Under the pieces are notes generated by a model that saw only the letters and a list, made by a program, of their open reading frames with translations, searched no databases and was not told where the DNA came from. Positions 1-8,350 of a stretch of DNA of 64,000 nt are shown in pieces. Each line of letters begins with the position of its first letter. Positions within the stretch are counted from its first letter, which is position 1. Made by a program: the position numbers and the translations under genes. The stretch spans positions 930,001 through 994,000 of the forward strand of contig NZ_JRMB01000001.1 of assembly GCF_000759445.1 (NCBI RefSeq), read 5' to 3'. The stretch comes from Pseudomonas lutea. Lineage in GTDB: Bacteria > Pseudomonadota > Gammaproteobacteria > Pseudomonadales > Pseudomonadaceae.

Positions 1-631
1 GAATCAGGCCCGGACCCACTTCGTCGGCGGGCCCCACGGCGGTGCCGGCGTAGGGCGGCCAGACTTCGTTGTCGGTGGCGCGACGGTAGCCGACATGTTC
101 GCTGGCGTTGACCGCGCTCAACGTCTTGTAAGCCTCGGACACTTGCTTGAACGCCTCCGGATTGTTCTGTTCGGCGAGGATCACGTGCTTGCCGTCCTGG
201 GTCACATACCGAATCAGGCCCGGACCCTCCTGATCGGGCGGGCCGATAAAGCGGTAACTGCCCAGCGTGTCCGGCACCGCCGTGTCTGCCGTCCCCAGCT
301 CGTAACCTTCGGCGAGGCTTTTGTTGATGCCCTGCAATGCCGCGCGGTCTTCGACGACCTGCTTGTACAGCGTCGGGTTGGTGGACTTGCTGACTATCAC
401 TTGCTGGCCGTCCTGGGTGACGAAGCGGACGGTGTCGGCGGCGAGGGTGCCGGGCTCCTCGATGGTTTTGTAGTCCTTGAGCGCAGGCGCCTTTTCATCG
501 GCGGTCGCAGGTCGATACTGATCGGCCAGCCTGGCGCTGGTCTTCAGAACAGCGGCGAACAGGTTTTTCGGCACGGTGGCGAGCGGCCGCGATTTCAGCT
601 CGGGGGTGCTATCCAAAGGGCGTGTCGGCAT
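1..631 (-). CDS. 70-residue-repeat protein beside the T3SS, cut by window edge; effector/translocator candidate
   Basis: An open frame runs on the minus strand from an ATG at 631 to the window edge (210 codons visible). The start has a good ribosome site (CAGGAG, 9 nt upstream). The protein begins MPTRPLDSTPELKSRP, with no signal peptide or membrane segment. Two units sharing a VTQDG(Q/K)xVI...NPxx(Y/F)KQVxE...LxxxN core are visible, and each ends near GPGLI. At DNA level the first 17 bases recur exactly at 211-227, giving a 210-nt (70-residue) period, so a third unit begins at the edge. I do not recognise the family. Divergent position next to the needle-gene candidate and a polar Ser/Pro/Thr-containing N-terminus make a secreted T3SS substrate plausible; this is inference. 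Confidence 0.7.
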   Translation of the reverse strand, partial: MPTRPLDSTPELKSRPLATVPKNLFAAVLKTSARLADQYRPATADEKAPALKDYKTIEEPGTLAADTVRFVTQDGQQVIVSKSTNPTLYKQVVEDRAALQGINKSLAEGYELGTADTAVPDTLGSYRFIGPPDQEGPGLIRYVTQDGKHVILAEQNNPEAFKQVSEAYKTLSAVNASEHVGYRRATDNEVWPPYAGTAVGPADEVGPGLI

Positions 632-1438
632 GCGATTGAACTCCTGCTTTTTATCGGTAGGGCACAACTAAGAGGCGGGGCACAGCGCCAGGCTGTTCAC
701 TGGCACGTCGCGCCGGCATCTATCAAAAACTGGATAAACAGTGTGCGTTGAAGTGTGAGCGGCACAGCGGTTAATTATCGGCACTCCGATATGACGTGAC
801 GATGAAGTCCGGGCAACGAGCCGACCATACATGGATATACGCGACGATTCAGCGCAACGTTCAACCGGCAAATATGAAGGGCCCCGGAACAATGGACTGA
901 CTTCAAAACAGTTCAGGCGTTGAGTGCGTTATGGTTGCGCATGAATTCGCAGGTGGGCTCACAACAAGGCTGAAACCCTAGCAGAGTGCTCCGGAAATCG
1001 GCGCGTGCTGCCGGCTTTTTCACAACAATTCACAGCGGGAGCCCATTGCGTCAGGGCTGGCGGGCCGGTCTACATGAGCACCATGGCCAACATTGTATTC
1101 GCCACAAATATGGCGCCACTCCTTTGACTGAATAACTTCATTCTAACTAACGGGGGAAAGCAGAGTTTCATCAGATTCGATCAATAACAACGGTCTCGGC
1201 CTTTGTTTACAGATACAGGCAATATGACATTGCGGCGCAATAAAGTAGCGCAGTGAATCGAATCCCGGTATTTCACAAGTTTTCACAACAACTAAAAAAT
1301 GCCCCCGCCTAATATTGATTGGTGCAACGCAAGTGCTGAAGTTTATTTGTAACAATTCGGCTTTATGGTGAGGCACGCACTAAGCAAGCGCCGCAATGCG
1401 GCTGAAGACATTCCCCCATCCCTGTAAGGAGATACACA
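632..1438. promoter_or_regulatory. Divergent regulatory region between repeat protein and T3SS operon
   Basis: About 800 bases with no convincing gene; the short minus-strand frames lack ribosome sites and family resemblance. It must hold the promoters of the divergent repeat-protein gene and of the T3SS operon. I found no HrpL-type box (GGAACC spaced from CCAC) and no clear sigma-54 site, which fits the rhizobial-like rather than the Hrp T3SS class. The 9-mer TCACAACAA occurs three times (959, 1020 and 1283). Confidence 0.5.
1271..1291 (+). promoter_or_regulatory. Tandem TTTCACAA repeats, candidate activator site
   Basis: TTTCACAA begins at 1271 and again at 1281, so the two copies are 10 bp apart, about one helical turn. 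Further TCACAACAA copies stand at 959-967 and 1020-1028. Tandem direct repeats at near-helical spacing are the usual binding target of OmpR/PhoB-type winged-helix proteins, and such a regulator is encoded at 17478-20354. A single related half (ATTCACAAC) lies upstream of that regulator near 20535. The link is inference. Confidence 0.3.
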
Positions 1439-1603
1439 ATGAGTGAAGTCCCTCCAGCAAGCTCCGGCGGCGGCGCAGATGCAGCGATCGCAAAAATGGA
1501 AGCCACGTTCAACATGGCTATCGAGAAGTCGGCAAAGATCACTGAGCTGACCACGGCCAAGAAAGCCGAGCTCGACGCGACCAAACAACGGCCTCAGAAC
1601 TGA
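1439..1603 (+). CDS. Small T3SS needle-subunit candidate (SctF/NopA-like), 54 aa
   Basis: ATG at 1439 follows a strong AAGGAG site. The 54-residue product starts MSEVPPASSGGGADAA and continues with a predicted helical, Ala/Lys/Glu-rich segment containing FNMAIEKSAK. It has no cysteine and no signal peptide. Size and composition fit T3SS needle/pilus subunits, and the position just upstream of sctD is where the rhizobial pilus gene nopA is commonly found. It shares the pattern FNxA(I/V)(E/D)KS with the 72-aa protein at 9033. A strong hairpin follows the gene, which suits a highly expressed structural subunit. Assignment rests on size, motif and position. Confidence 0.6.
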   Translation: MSEVPPASSGGGADAAIAKMEATFNMAIEKSAKITELTTAKKAELDATKQRPQN

Positions 1604-1610
1604 CGCCGTG

Positions 1611-1638
1611 ATGCGAGCAGCCGCCCGGCTGCTCGCAT
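1611..1638 (+). terminator. 12-bp perfect hairpin after needle candidate
   Basis: Left arm 1611-1622 and right arm 1627-1638 are perfectly complementary around a GCCC loop. There is no T-run after it, so it is more likely a partial terminator or 3' stabiliser that gives the upstream small gene more transcript than sctD than a full stop. Confidence 0.6.
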
Positions 1639-1716
1639 TCCATCTGCCTCATTGAGCTACACCTTTTCGGCGTCCGACTCGCCTCTTGCCTGCGCACTCG
1701 ACCCGGGTAACACGGT

Positions 1717-2673
1717 ATGACCGCCCAGATTTCCCTGACATCGCTGCCTGATCCGTCGGCACGCGTCACACCCATTCCACTGCTGAGCATCACCCACGGC
1801 CTGCACCGAGGGGTAAGCCTGGCGCTTGAAAACCCTGTTTATACGGTTGGCAGCGCTGGCGATGTTGATTTGCTCCTCAGCGACCCCGGCATTGCCGCGC
1901 GGCATCTGGCGTTGCGCTTCGCAGCAGGTCAGGTGGCTGTCGAAGCGCTTTGCGGCGACGTCATCGTCGTCGCGCGCCACGGTCAGGAGATACGCATTCC
2001 AGTGGGCAGCGGCCACCGCGCCCGACTGCCCCTTACGGTCAGGGTCGGCGCTGCCGTGCTGACCCTCAGCCCACCGCCGGCTGGCGCACGGGCTGCAGAT
2101 ACGGCCGCACCCATCTGGCGGAATAAAGCGCAGTGGGTTATTGCCCTTGTGCTGATGTGCCTGTGTGTCGGCGCGTTCGCCTATCGCGGACACCCGCAAG
2201 CATCGCAAGCATCGCCTGGCCTCTCGACGCCCGACGGCAACCGCACCGTGCTCGGCCTTAATGACGAGCGGAATCGTGCGAGTGCCGCTCAGGCAAAGGT
2301 CTGGCTGGAGCAACAGCTCGATACCGCCAGCCTGACGCACATCACTGTCAACGAAACCGGCGACCAGCTAAGCGTAGAGGGCCGCTACGACCCTGCGGAC
2401 AAAAGCCGCTGGACGAGCGTGCAACAAGCGTTCGACGCACGGTTTGGCCAGCACGTGGTGCTGCATTCGAATGTCTCGGCGCGCACCGAGGTGGCCAAAC
2501 CCCGGGTGCGCTTCCAAGCCGTTTGGCTGGGTGAACACCCTTATGTGGTCAGTGACAGCGGCAAGCGCCTGTACCCCGGCGCTGTGCTGGCGGACGACTG
2601 GACGCTGGAGCGGATCGAGAACAATCAGGTGATCCTGGCACGCGGTGCGGAAAGGTTCGCCTTCACCTTATGA
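1717..2673 (+). CDS. sctD: T3SS inner-membrane ring protein SctD
   Basis: 318-aa bitopic protein forming the outer of the two inner-membrane rings of the injectisome. The N-terminal ~110 residues look like the degenerate FHA domain of SctD proteins (positions ~25-110). One membrane segment follows at about 140-160 (QWVIALVLMCLCVGAFAY), then a periplasmic region with ring-building folds. Its last codons overlap the start of the next gene by 4 nt (ATGA), indicating translational coupling. SctD is poorly conserved in sequence, so the call uses topology, length and place in the operon. Confidence 0.85.
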   Translation: MTAQISLTSLPDPSARVTPIPLLSITHGLHRGVSLALENPVYTVGSAGDVDLLLSDPGIAARHLALRFAAGQVAVEALCGDVIVVARHGQEIRIPVGSGHRARLPLTVRVGAAVLTLSPPPAGARAADTAAPIWRNKAQWVIALVLMCLCVGAFAYRGHPQASQASPGLSTPDGNRTVLGLNDERNRASAAQAKVWLEQQLDTASLTHITVNETGDQLSVEGRYDPADKSRWTSVQQAFDARFGQHVVLHSNVSARTEVAKPRVRFQAVWLGEHPYVVSDSGKRLYPGAVLADDWTLERIENNQVILARGAERFAFTL

Positions 2674-3029
2674 GAATCGATCCACGGCCGCTGTTGCCGA
2701 CTCCGTCCGACAAAACCTCGTCCGTCGAGCCTATTCAGCCCGCGAGCCAACGCCAGGGCGCGCGCTTCGACGCGGTTCTGAACAAGCGCGAAGTGCTCGC
2801 CCGGCGTGCGTTGCGCGGTGACGTCGAGCGCTCGTCCGGCACCGACGGCGTCAATCCAGAGCTGTTTTCCACCACTCGCTCGCTGGAGATTCTCGAATAC
2901 GTGCTGGAGCACGTACTGCCCGGTCTCGACGCCGAGCCGCAGATCAAGCTGTTGGCGGGCGACCTGATCAGTGAAGAGATCGACCTGCGCCGCACGCTGG
3001 AGCAGCAACGCGCCGAGGTGCAGGCCTGA
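2670..3029 (+). CDS. SctX-like T3SS export protein
   Basis: 119-aa soluble protein. The first ~60 residues are polar and probably disordered; the C-terminal half is helical (ELFSTTRSLEILEYVLEHV onwards). It overlaps sctD and the next gene. In Yersinia-type systems the order is yscX-yscY-yscV; here a ~120-aa protein, a ~115-aa TPR protein and SctV stand in that same order and nearly the same lengths. YscX is an early exported protein that binds YscY and SctV. I cannot see a decisive motif, so SctX is a synteny-based proposal. Confidence 0.5.
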   Translation: MRIDPRPLLPTPSDKTSSVEPIQPASQRQGARFDAVLNKREVLARRALRGDVERSSGTDGVNPELFSTTRSLEILEYVLEHVLPGLDAEPQIKLLAGDLISEEIDLRRTLEQQRAEVQA

Positions 3030-3379
3030 TGCGCGCTGAACATCTGACCCGGCAAGAGCAGGATTGCGTCGACCTGCTCAAAGGCATGGGCGAACTGTAC
3101 CGCCGTGGCGGGCAGTCGCAGCGCGGTCTGGTGATGCTGCTGATTGCCGTGCACCTGGCACCGAATGACCCGCACCTGCTGCGTAACCTGGCGATGGCCT
3201 TCACCGACAGCGACCAGCCCGAACGCGCCCTCGGTGCCCTTGAGCAACTGGAGCAGATGCAAGGCGTCTCGCCGGGCCTGTTGCTGTTGCGCAGTCGCGC
3301 CTTGTGGCGCACCGGTCGTACCGAAAGCGCCCGCGACTGTTTCAAGGGTTATCTCGCTGCCAGGAGGGCCGCGCAATGA
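3029..3379 (+). CDS. SctY-like TPR chaperone of T3SS
   Basis: 116-aa protein made almost wholly of tetratricopeptide repeats (for example GLVMLLIAVHLAPNDPHLL followed by LAMAFTDSDQPERALGALEQ). The start codon overlaps the stop of the SctX-like gene (TGATG) and the stop overlaps the start of sctV. TPR proteins of this size act as chaperones of small T3SS subunits: SctY partners SctX, and rhizobial clusters have a TPR gene (y4yS) near rhcV. Role as SctX/SctV partner or needle chaperone is inferred from position. Confidence 0.6.
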   Translation: MRAEHLTRQEQDCVDLLKGMGELYRRGGQSQRGLVMLLIAVHLAPNDPHLLRNLAMAFTDSDQPERALGALEQLEQMQGVSPGLLLLRSRALWRTGRTESARDCFKGYLAARRAAQ

Positions 3380-5517
3380 TCATTCTTAACCGGCTCAACG
3401 GCCTGGCGCGCATTGCCGCCCGACGCAGCGACGTCATCATCGTCGCGTTCATGCTGATGGCCATCGTGATGATGATCATCCCCTTGCCGACCTGGCTGGT
3501 GGACGTGCTGATCGGCCTCAACATCTCGTTGAGCATCCTTATTCTGATCGTTGGCTTTTACATCTCGCACTCGGTGGAATTTTCCGCGTTGCCGCCGCTG
3601 ATCCTGCTCAGCACTCTGTTCCGCCTGTCGCTCTCCATCACCACCACGCGCCTGATTTTGCTGGACGGCAACGCCGGCCATATCGTCAAGGCGTTCGGCG
3701 ATTTCGTGATTGCCGGGCAAGTCGTGGTCGGGTTGGTGGTGTTCCTGATTATCACGGTCGCGCAGTTCGTGGTGATCACCAAAGGCGCCGAACGGGTGGC
3801 CGAAGTGGCCGCGCGTTTCACCCTTGACGCCATGCCCGGCAAGCAGATGAGCATCGACAACGATCTGCGCAACGGCGACATCGATCAGCCGGAAGCGCGC
3901 CGCCGCCGCTCACGCCTGGAGCAGGAAAGCCAGATGTTCGGCGCCATGGACGGGGCCATGAAGTTCGTCAAGGGCGACGCCATCGCCGGGCTGGTGATCC
4001 TGGCGGTGAACCTGTTGGGCGGCATGCTGATAGGCATGCTCGAGCGCGGCATGTCCTTCGGCGACGCCGTCCACACCTACTCGCTGCTGACGGTGGGCGA
4101 CGGCCTTATCGCGCAGATCCCCGCGCTGCTTATTTCAGTGGCGGCAGGCACGGTGGTGACCCGGGTCAACAACGACAACACTGACGGCAATCTGGGCACC
4201 GAGATCCTTCACCAGTTGGGCGCCAGCTACATGGCCCTCGGGCTGACCGCGCTGATCCTGCTGGGCGTCGCGTTGTTGCCAGGCTTCCCGTCGATGGTGT
4301 TCATCGGTCTGTCGATAATCTTCGGGTTTGCCGCGTTCGTCATGTACCGCCGCGGGCAGGTGCTGCCTGCCGTGTCCGTCCCTGAGGCGGTCGAAGTGCA
4401 GGCCGTTGAAGAGGAGCAGCCCGAGCCGATGCAGATGCTTGGCAAACCACTCGACAGCCGCGTGCTCCTCAGCCTGGGCGCAGGGCTGGCGCAGGCCGCC
4501 CCTCAAGTGCCGCTCGGTCAGCGAATAGAAGCGCTGTGCCACGCGATACGCGCCGACCTGGGCATCGAGGTGCCTGTACCGCAGATCTATCTGGATCCGG
4601 CCATGGCGGCCAACCGCTTTTCCATCGAACTGGAAGGCGTACCGGTGAGCGAGGGCGAGTTGCCCGGGGACTATTTGCTGTTGACCGATGATCCGCTGCA
4701 CGCGCAGTTGCTTGAGGTGCCGACACTGGACGCCGAATCGCCGTTGAACCGGCGCCCGGCGCAATGGACCGAGCGGCACCACGAGGACGCGCTGCAGGGC
4801 GCCGGCATCGGCTTCATGCGGGTCGATGAAGTCCTGCGTGCGGTGCTGGAACGGGCCTTGCGCCGCTACGCAGCGGACTTCCTCGGCATTCAGGAAACCC
4901 GTGGCGTGCTTGAGCGACTGGAAAACACCTACGGCGAACTGGTCAAGGAAGTCCTGCGGATCCTGCCGTTGCAGCGGGTGGCCGAGGTGTTGCGCCTGCT
5001 GATCGCCGAGGGCGTGTCGATCCGCAATCAGCGTTCGCTGCTCGAAGCCATGGTCGAGTGGGGCGCGCGCGAACCTGACGCCCTGCGCCTGGCCGAGCAG
5101 TTGCGCGCTTCACTGGCGCGCCAGATCAGCCATCAGTTCGCCGATCACAACCGGGTGATCAGCGCCTTTGTCCTGACCCCGGGGCTGGAAGAACAATTGC
5201 GCAACTCGCTGCGCCGTCAGGAAACCACCCGCGATGCCTTCCCGGAACACCACAACCGCGCGCTGCTGGTGCAGCTGCGGCATGCGTGCGAGCGCCTGAC
5301 CGAGGATCAACACGCCGTGTTGCTGGTGCACCCGGAGTTGCGTCGGGCCATGCGCCGTCTCGTCGTACGCGGCGAGCTGGAGTTGGCCGTGCTGTCGTTT
5401 CGCGAACTGGCCGGCGAATACAACCTTCAGGCGATCGGCACCATCAGCCTCAATGAAATTACCCAGCGCCGCAGTGCCAGCGGCGTTCCCATTACCTCCA
5501 TGGCGAGTGCTTCATGA
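3376..5517 (+). CDS. sctV: T3SS export gate protein SctV (FHIPEP family)
   Basis: 713-aa nonameric export gate of the inner membrane. About eight hydrophobic segments fill residues ~18-325, including the FHIPEP-family hallmark around residues 85-190 (LSITTTRLILLDGNAGHIVK, then GAERVAEVAARFTLD and PGKQMSID). The soluble C-terminal ~350 residues form the cytoplasmic substrate-docking ring. The start at 3376 follows AGGAGG and overlaps the preceding stop; an upstream in-frame start at 3304 would lie inside the previous gene. Length is normal for the family. Confidence 0.95.
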   Translation: MIILNRLNGLARIAARRSDVIIVAFMLMAIVMMIIPLPTWLVDVLIGLNISLSILILIVGFYISHSVEFSALPPLILLSTLFRLSLSITTTRLILLDGNAGHIVKAFGDFVIAGQVVVGLVVFLIITVAQFVVITKGAERVAEVAARFTLDAMPGKQMSIDNDLRNGDIDQPEARRRRSRLEQESQMFGAMDGAMKFVKGDAIAGLVILAVNLLGGMLIGMLERGMSFGDAVHTYSLLTVGDGLIAQIPALLISVAAGTVVTRVNNDNTDGNLGTEILHQLGASYMALGLTALILLGVALLPGFPSMVFIGLSIIFGFAAFVMYRRGQVLPAVSVPEAVEVQAVEEEQPEPMQMLGKPLDSRVLLSLGAGLAQAAPQVPLGQRIEALCHAIRADLGIEVPVPQIYLDPAMAANRFSIELEGVPVSEGELPGDYLLLTDDPLHAQLLEVPTLDAESPLNRRPAQWTERHHEDALQGAGIGFMRVDEVLRAVLERALRRYAADFLGIQETRGVLERLENTYGELVKEVLRILPLQRVAEVLRLLIAEGVSIRNQRSLLEAMVEWGAREPDALRLAEQLRASLARQISHQFADHNRVISAFVLTPGLEEQLRNSLRRQETTRDAFPEHHNRALLVQLRHACERLTEDQHAVLLVHPELRRAMRRLVVRGELELAVLSFRELAGEYNLQAIGTISLNEITQRRSASGVPITSMASAS

Positions 5518-6863
5518 CGCGTTACTCCGGTTTTTCTGCACAGGCGGCTGTTGGCCTTTGCCTGGCAGCTGTCACGACGTTGGTGGCGCCCGCCATCGCC
5601 TGCGCCCAGACCATCGCCAAAGGCAGCACCGGCACCCTCGACCTGGCCTCCGGTGAAGGACGCATCCTCAGCTTCAAGGCACCGGTGGATTCAGTGCTGG
5701 TGGCGGAGCCGGGCATTGCCGACCTGCAAGTGGTGTCGCCCGGTGTCATCTATGTGTTCGGCAAGGCGCCGGGCGAAACCAGCTTGATCGCACTGGGGCC
5801 GGACGGCGAACAACTGGCCAGCCTCAATCTGGCGGTGAACAGCGCGACCCAGGGCATCAGTCGCTCGTTACAGGCCCTCAACCCGGGCAGTTCGGCGCGC
5901 GTCAGCGGGGCTGGCAACCGCGTGGTGGCCAGCGGCAGCGTGAGAAGCGTGGGAGAAGCGACCGATCTGAATGCCCTGCTGGGCGCGCAGGACCAGGTTT
6001 TCAAAACGGCCATCAACGACGCCTCTTACGCGGGCTCGGCGCAGGTCAATATCCGCGTGCGCTTTGCCGAGGTCTCGCGGTCCGAGCTGTTGCGCTACGG
6101 CGTCAACTGGAACGCACTGTTCAACAACGGCACGTTTTCCTTTGGCTTGCTCACCGGCGGTGCCCTGGCCGCGGATGCCGCCAGCGGTGCGTCCAATGTG
6201 ATCAGCGCCGGGTTGGCCTCCGGCAACGTGAACATCGACGCCATGCTCGAAGCACTGCAGAACAACGGCATTCTTGAAGTGCTGGCCGAACCGAACATCA
6301 CCGCCATGACCGGGCAGACCGCAAGCTTCCTTGCCGGTGGCGAGGTGGCAGTACCGGTGCCGGTCAACCGCGATCTGGTCGGCATCGAATACAAGCAGTA
6401 CGGCGTCTCGCTGCTGTTCAGCCCGACGGTGCTGCCGAACGATCGCATCGCCTTGCAGGTGCGGCCGGAGGTGAGCAGCCTGATGAGCACCAATACGGTC
6501 AGTGTCGGCGGTTATCAGGTGCCGTCGTTCAGGGTGCGGCGCGCCGACACGCGGGTAGAAGTCGGCAGCGGCCAGACCTTCGCCATTGCCGGTCTGTTTC
6601 AGCGCGAGAGCAGCCAGGACGTCGAGAAAGTGCCGATGCTTGGCGACATGCCGATCCTCGGCAATCTGTTTCGCTCCAAGCGGTTCCAGCGCAACGAAAC
6701 CGAGCTGGTGATCCTCATCACCCCTTATCTGGTGCAGCCGGTGCGTTCGCGCACCCTGGCCACGCCGCTGGATGCGATGCCCGGCGCTGCCAAACCCGGC
6801 GCTGCGACCACGGCTTCCGCCGGGCCCCGCAACGGCGGGCTGTTCGGGTTTTACATGAAATGA
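5514..6863 (+). CDS. sctC: T3SS secretin with Tad-pilus (CpaC/RcpA) architecture, HrcC2/RhcC2-like
   Basis: 449-aa outer-membrane secretin. A signal peptide is followed by a pilus-secretin N-domain (~35-105, with the typical ILSFKAPVDSVLVAEPGIAD pattern), a BON-like segment (~120-170) and the secretin gate (~180-410, ending NETELVILITPYLV). This domain order is that of CpaC/RcpA secretins of Tad pili, not of Ysc/Hrp SctC, and it lacks the usual N0/N1 domains, which are supplied by a separate gene at 8351. Rhizobial T3SSs split the secretin in the same way. The start codon overlaps the sctV stop. Confidence 0.92.
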   Translation: MTRYSGFSAQAAVGLCLAAVTTLVAPAIACAQTIAKGSTGTLDLASGEGRILSFKAPVDSVLVAEPGIADLQVVSPGVIYVFGKAPGETSLIALGPDGEQLASLNLAVNSATQGISRSLQALNPGSSARVSGAGNRVVASGSVRSVGEATDLNALLGAQDQVFKTAINDASYAGSAQVNIRVRFAEVSRSELLRYGVNWNALFNNGTFSFGLLTGGALAADAASGASNVISAGLASGNVNIDAMLEALQNNGILEVLAEPNITAMTGQTASFLAGGEVAVPVPVNRDLVGIEYKQYGVSLLFSPTVLPNDRIALQVRPEVSSLMSTNTVSVGGYQVPSFRVRRADTRVEVGSGQTFAIAGLFQRESSQDVEKVPMLGDMPILGNLFRSKRFQRNETELVILITPYLVQPVRSRTLATPLDAMPGAAKPGAATTASAGPRNGGLFGFYMK

Positions 6864-7357
6864 AAGGGGCGGCCATCAACATGCGTGCAGGTACATCACG
6901 GCGTCCCTTCTGCATGGGGCTTGAACCGATGCGGCCGAGGCTGGCGTTGTGGCTGGCTGTATGGCCGGCGACAGCACTAAGCCTGGCCATGCTCAGCGGT
7001 TGCCAGACGCACCTGGCCCCCGCGACGTATTCGCCGGATTACCAGGCATTGACGCGGGCGGGCGGGCGGGTCGAGCTGATCCCCGTGGAATGCCTCAAGC
7101 CGTCACCCGAGTATCAGTTCGAGGCTGACGAGGGACACCGGGTACCGTTATTGCCACCGGGCTGTGCCAACAACCTGACCTTGCTGCAGATGGTCGAGCA
7201 GCGCTCGGACCTGATGCAGGGCAGGGTGAGCGGCCCGACCATGGCGGCGCCTGTCGGTCGTGCAGCGCAGGTCTACATCGACGGCTATGACCGCGAAGAA
7301 CTGCGCCGCCGCGAGTCGCAGCAGCAGGCCCAAGCCGACAAGCAGGAGAACCAATGA
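6860..7357 (+). CDS. CpaD-like outer-membrane lipoprotein accompanying the secretin
   Basis: 165 aa from the ATG that overlaps the secretin stop; a start at 6929 would give a more ordinary lipoprotein signal (MRPRLALWLAV ending LSGC). The mature part carries PPGCANNLTLLQMVEQRSDL and RAAQVYIDGY, matching the C-terminal signature of CpaD pilus-assembly lipoproteins, whose genes normally follow cpaC in Tad loci. Probable role: partner of the secretin in the outer membrane. Its presence next to a CpaC-type secretin inside a T3SS suggests that both were recruited together. Confidence 0.75.
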   Translation: MKGAAINMRAGTSRRPFCMGLEPMRPRLALWLAVWPATALSLAMLSGCQTHLAPATYSPDYQALTRAGGRVELIPVECLKPSPEYQFEADEGHRVPLLPPGCANNLTLLQMVEQRSDLMQGRVSGPTMAAPVGRAAQVYIDGYDREELRRRESQQQAQADKQENQ

Positions 7358-7380
7358 CGCCCCGATCAACCGCGCTACGC

Positions 7381-8166
7381 TCAGTGGCTGTCAACCAGCC
7401 CCAACGCTCGGGCCTGGGCCTGGACGTCGTTGAGGGCCTTGATGCGGCGCGCCTCGACCAGCAATTGCTGGCGATCAGCCTCGGAAATCTGGTCCAGCCG
7501 CAGGTTGCTGATGTCTTGCTCGGTGCCCGCCAACACCGTGATGAGCAACACGTTGCGCTGGTGGCCGGGCAGGGCGCGGGCCGACTCGTTGACGCTGCGA
7601 ACAGTGTCCAGCGCCCGTTGCGACTCGCCGCCCAGCGCGTACGCCAGGGCCAGATTGCTGCGGATGTCCAGGTCGTTGGGCAGCTGCCGCAGGCTGTCAT
7701 TGAACGCGGCCTGCGCCTCGCGGGCATGGCCCTGCAGAATCAGCGCAATGCCCAGCCGATTGAAGGCCTGGGGCTGGCCGGGTTGGGCAGCGGCCTGAGT
7801 CAACACCGTCACCGCGCGCTCCAGCTTGCCCTGGCGCAATTGCGCGGTGCCAAGCCCCAACAGCGCGTCGGCGCTGTCCGGTTTCAGTTCAAGGGCTTGT
7901 TGGTAAGCGCGCTCGGCGCCGCGGGCATCACTGAGGGTCAGGCGGGTGTCGCCGAGCTTGAGCCAGGCTTGCAACGGGGCATGGGGTTGCTGCGTGGCTT
8001 TTTCATACAGCCCGGCCGCGGTCGCCGGGTCGCCGCGCTGCTCCAGATCGGCAGCCAGGCGCATGAACCGCTCGGAACCCTCGTCGCTGGCAGAGGGCGT
8101 CGTGGTGCAGGCGGCGAGGGTGACACTGCCGAGCAAGATCAACGTGGCGGCGAAGCGACTGGGCAT
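7381..8166 (-). CDS. TadD-like TPR lipoprotein
   Basis: 261-aa lipoprotein from the ATG at 8166: a short signal with lipobox LAAC is followed by tetratricopeptide repeats over residues ~35-190 (for example AYQQALELKPDSADALLGLG). TPR lipoproteins of this kind (TadD, PilF) are pilotins that help secretins reach the outer membrane. It is the only T3SS-region structural gene on the minus strand, lying between the two secretin genes and needing its own promoter in the 8167-8350 gap. The long plus-strand frame over it is a shadow. Confidence 0.85.
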   Translation of the reverse strand: MPSRFAATLILLGSVTLAACTTTPSASDEGSERFMRLAADLEQRGDPATAAGLYEKATQQPHAPLQAWLKLGDTRLTLSDARGAERAYQQALELKPDSADALLGLGTAQLRQGKLERAVTVLTQAAAQPGQPQAFNRLGIALILQGHAREAQAAFNDSLRQLPNDLDIRSNLALAYALGGESQRALDTVRSVNESARALPGHQRNVLLITVLAGTEQDISNLRLDQISEADRQQLLVEARRIKALNDVQAQARALGLVDSH

Positions 8167-8350
8167 GGAAAAAGCTCTTTGGTCGAGAACGGCGAGACAT
8201 GGGCTGCAACGGGTGGCGGACTGCAAACAGGTCACCGGCACGCCCGAATGGAGCGCCATTTTAGCGAGTTGAAAACGAATAGCGACCGTTATGTGCGTGC
8301 CCGGATCACCGCTGGCGCCCGCACGCTGGCTTGCGAAGCGGACGTGCGCC

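Noticed and set aside
95..751. 218-aa plus-strand frame at the left end
   Set aside because: Antisense of the repeat protein on the minus strand, which has a good ribosome site and repeat structure; the plus frame has neither.
885..910. GGAACA as a possible HrpL box
   Set aside because: The third conserved C is missing and no CCAC element follows at 15-16 bp.
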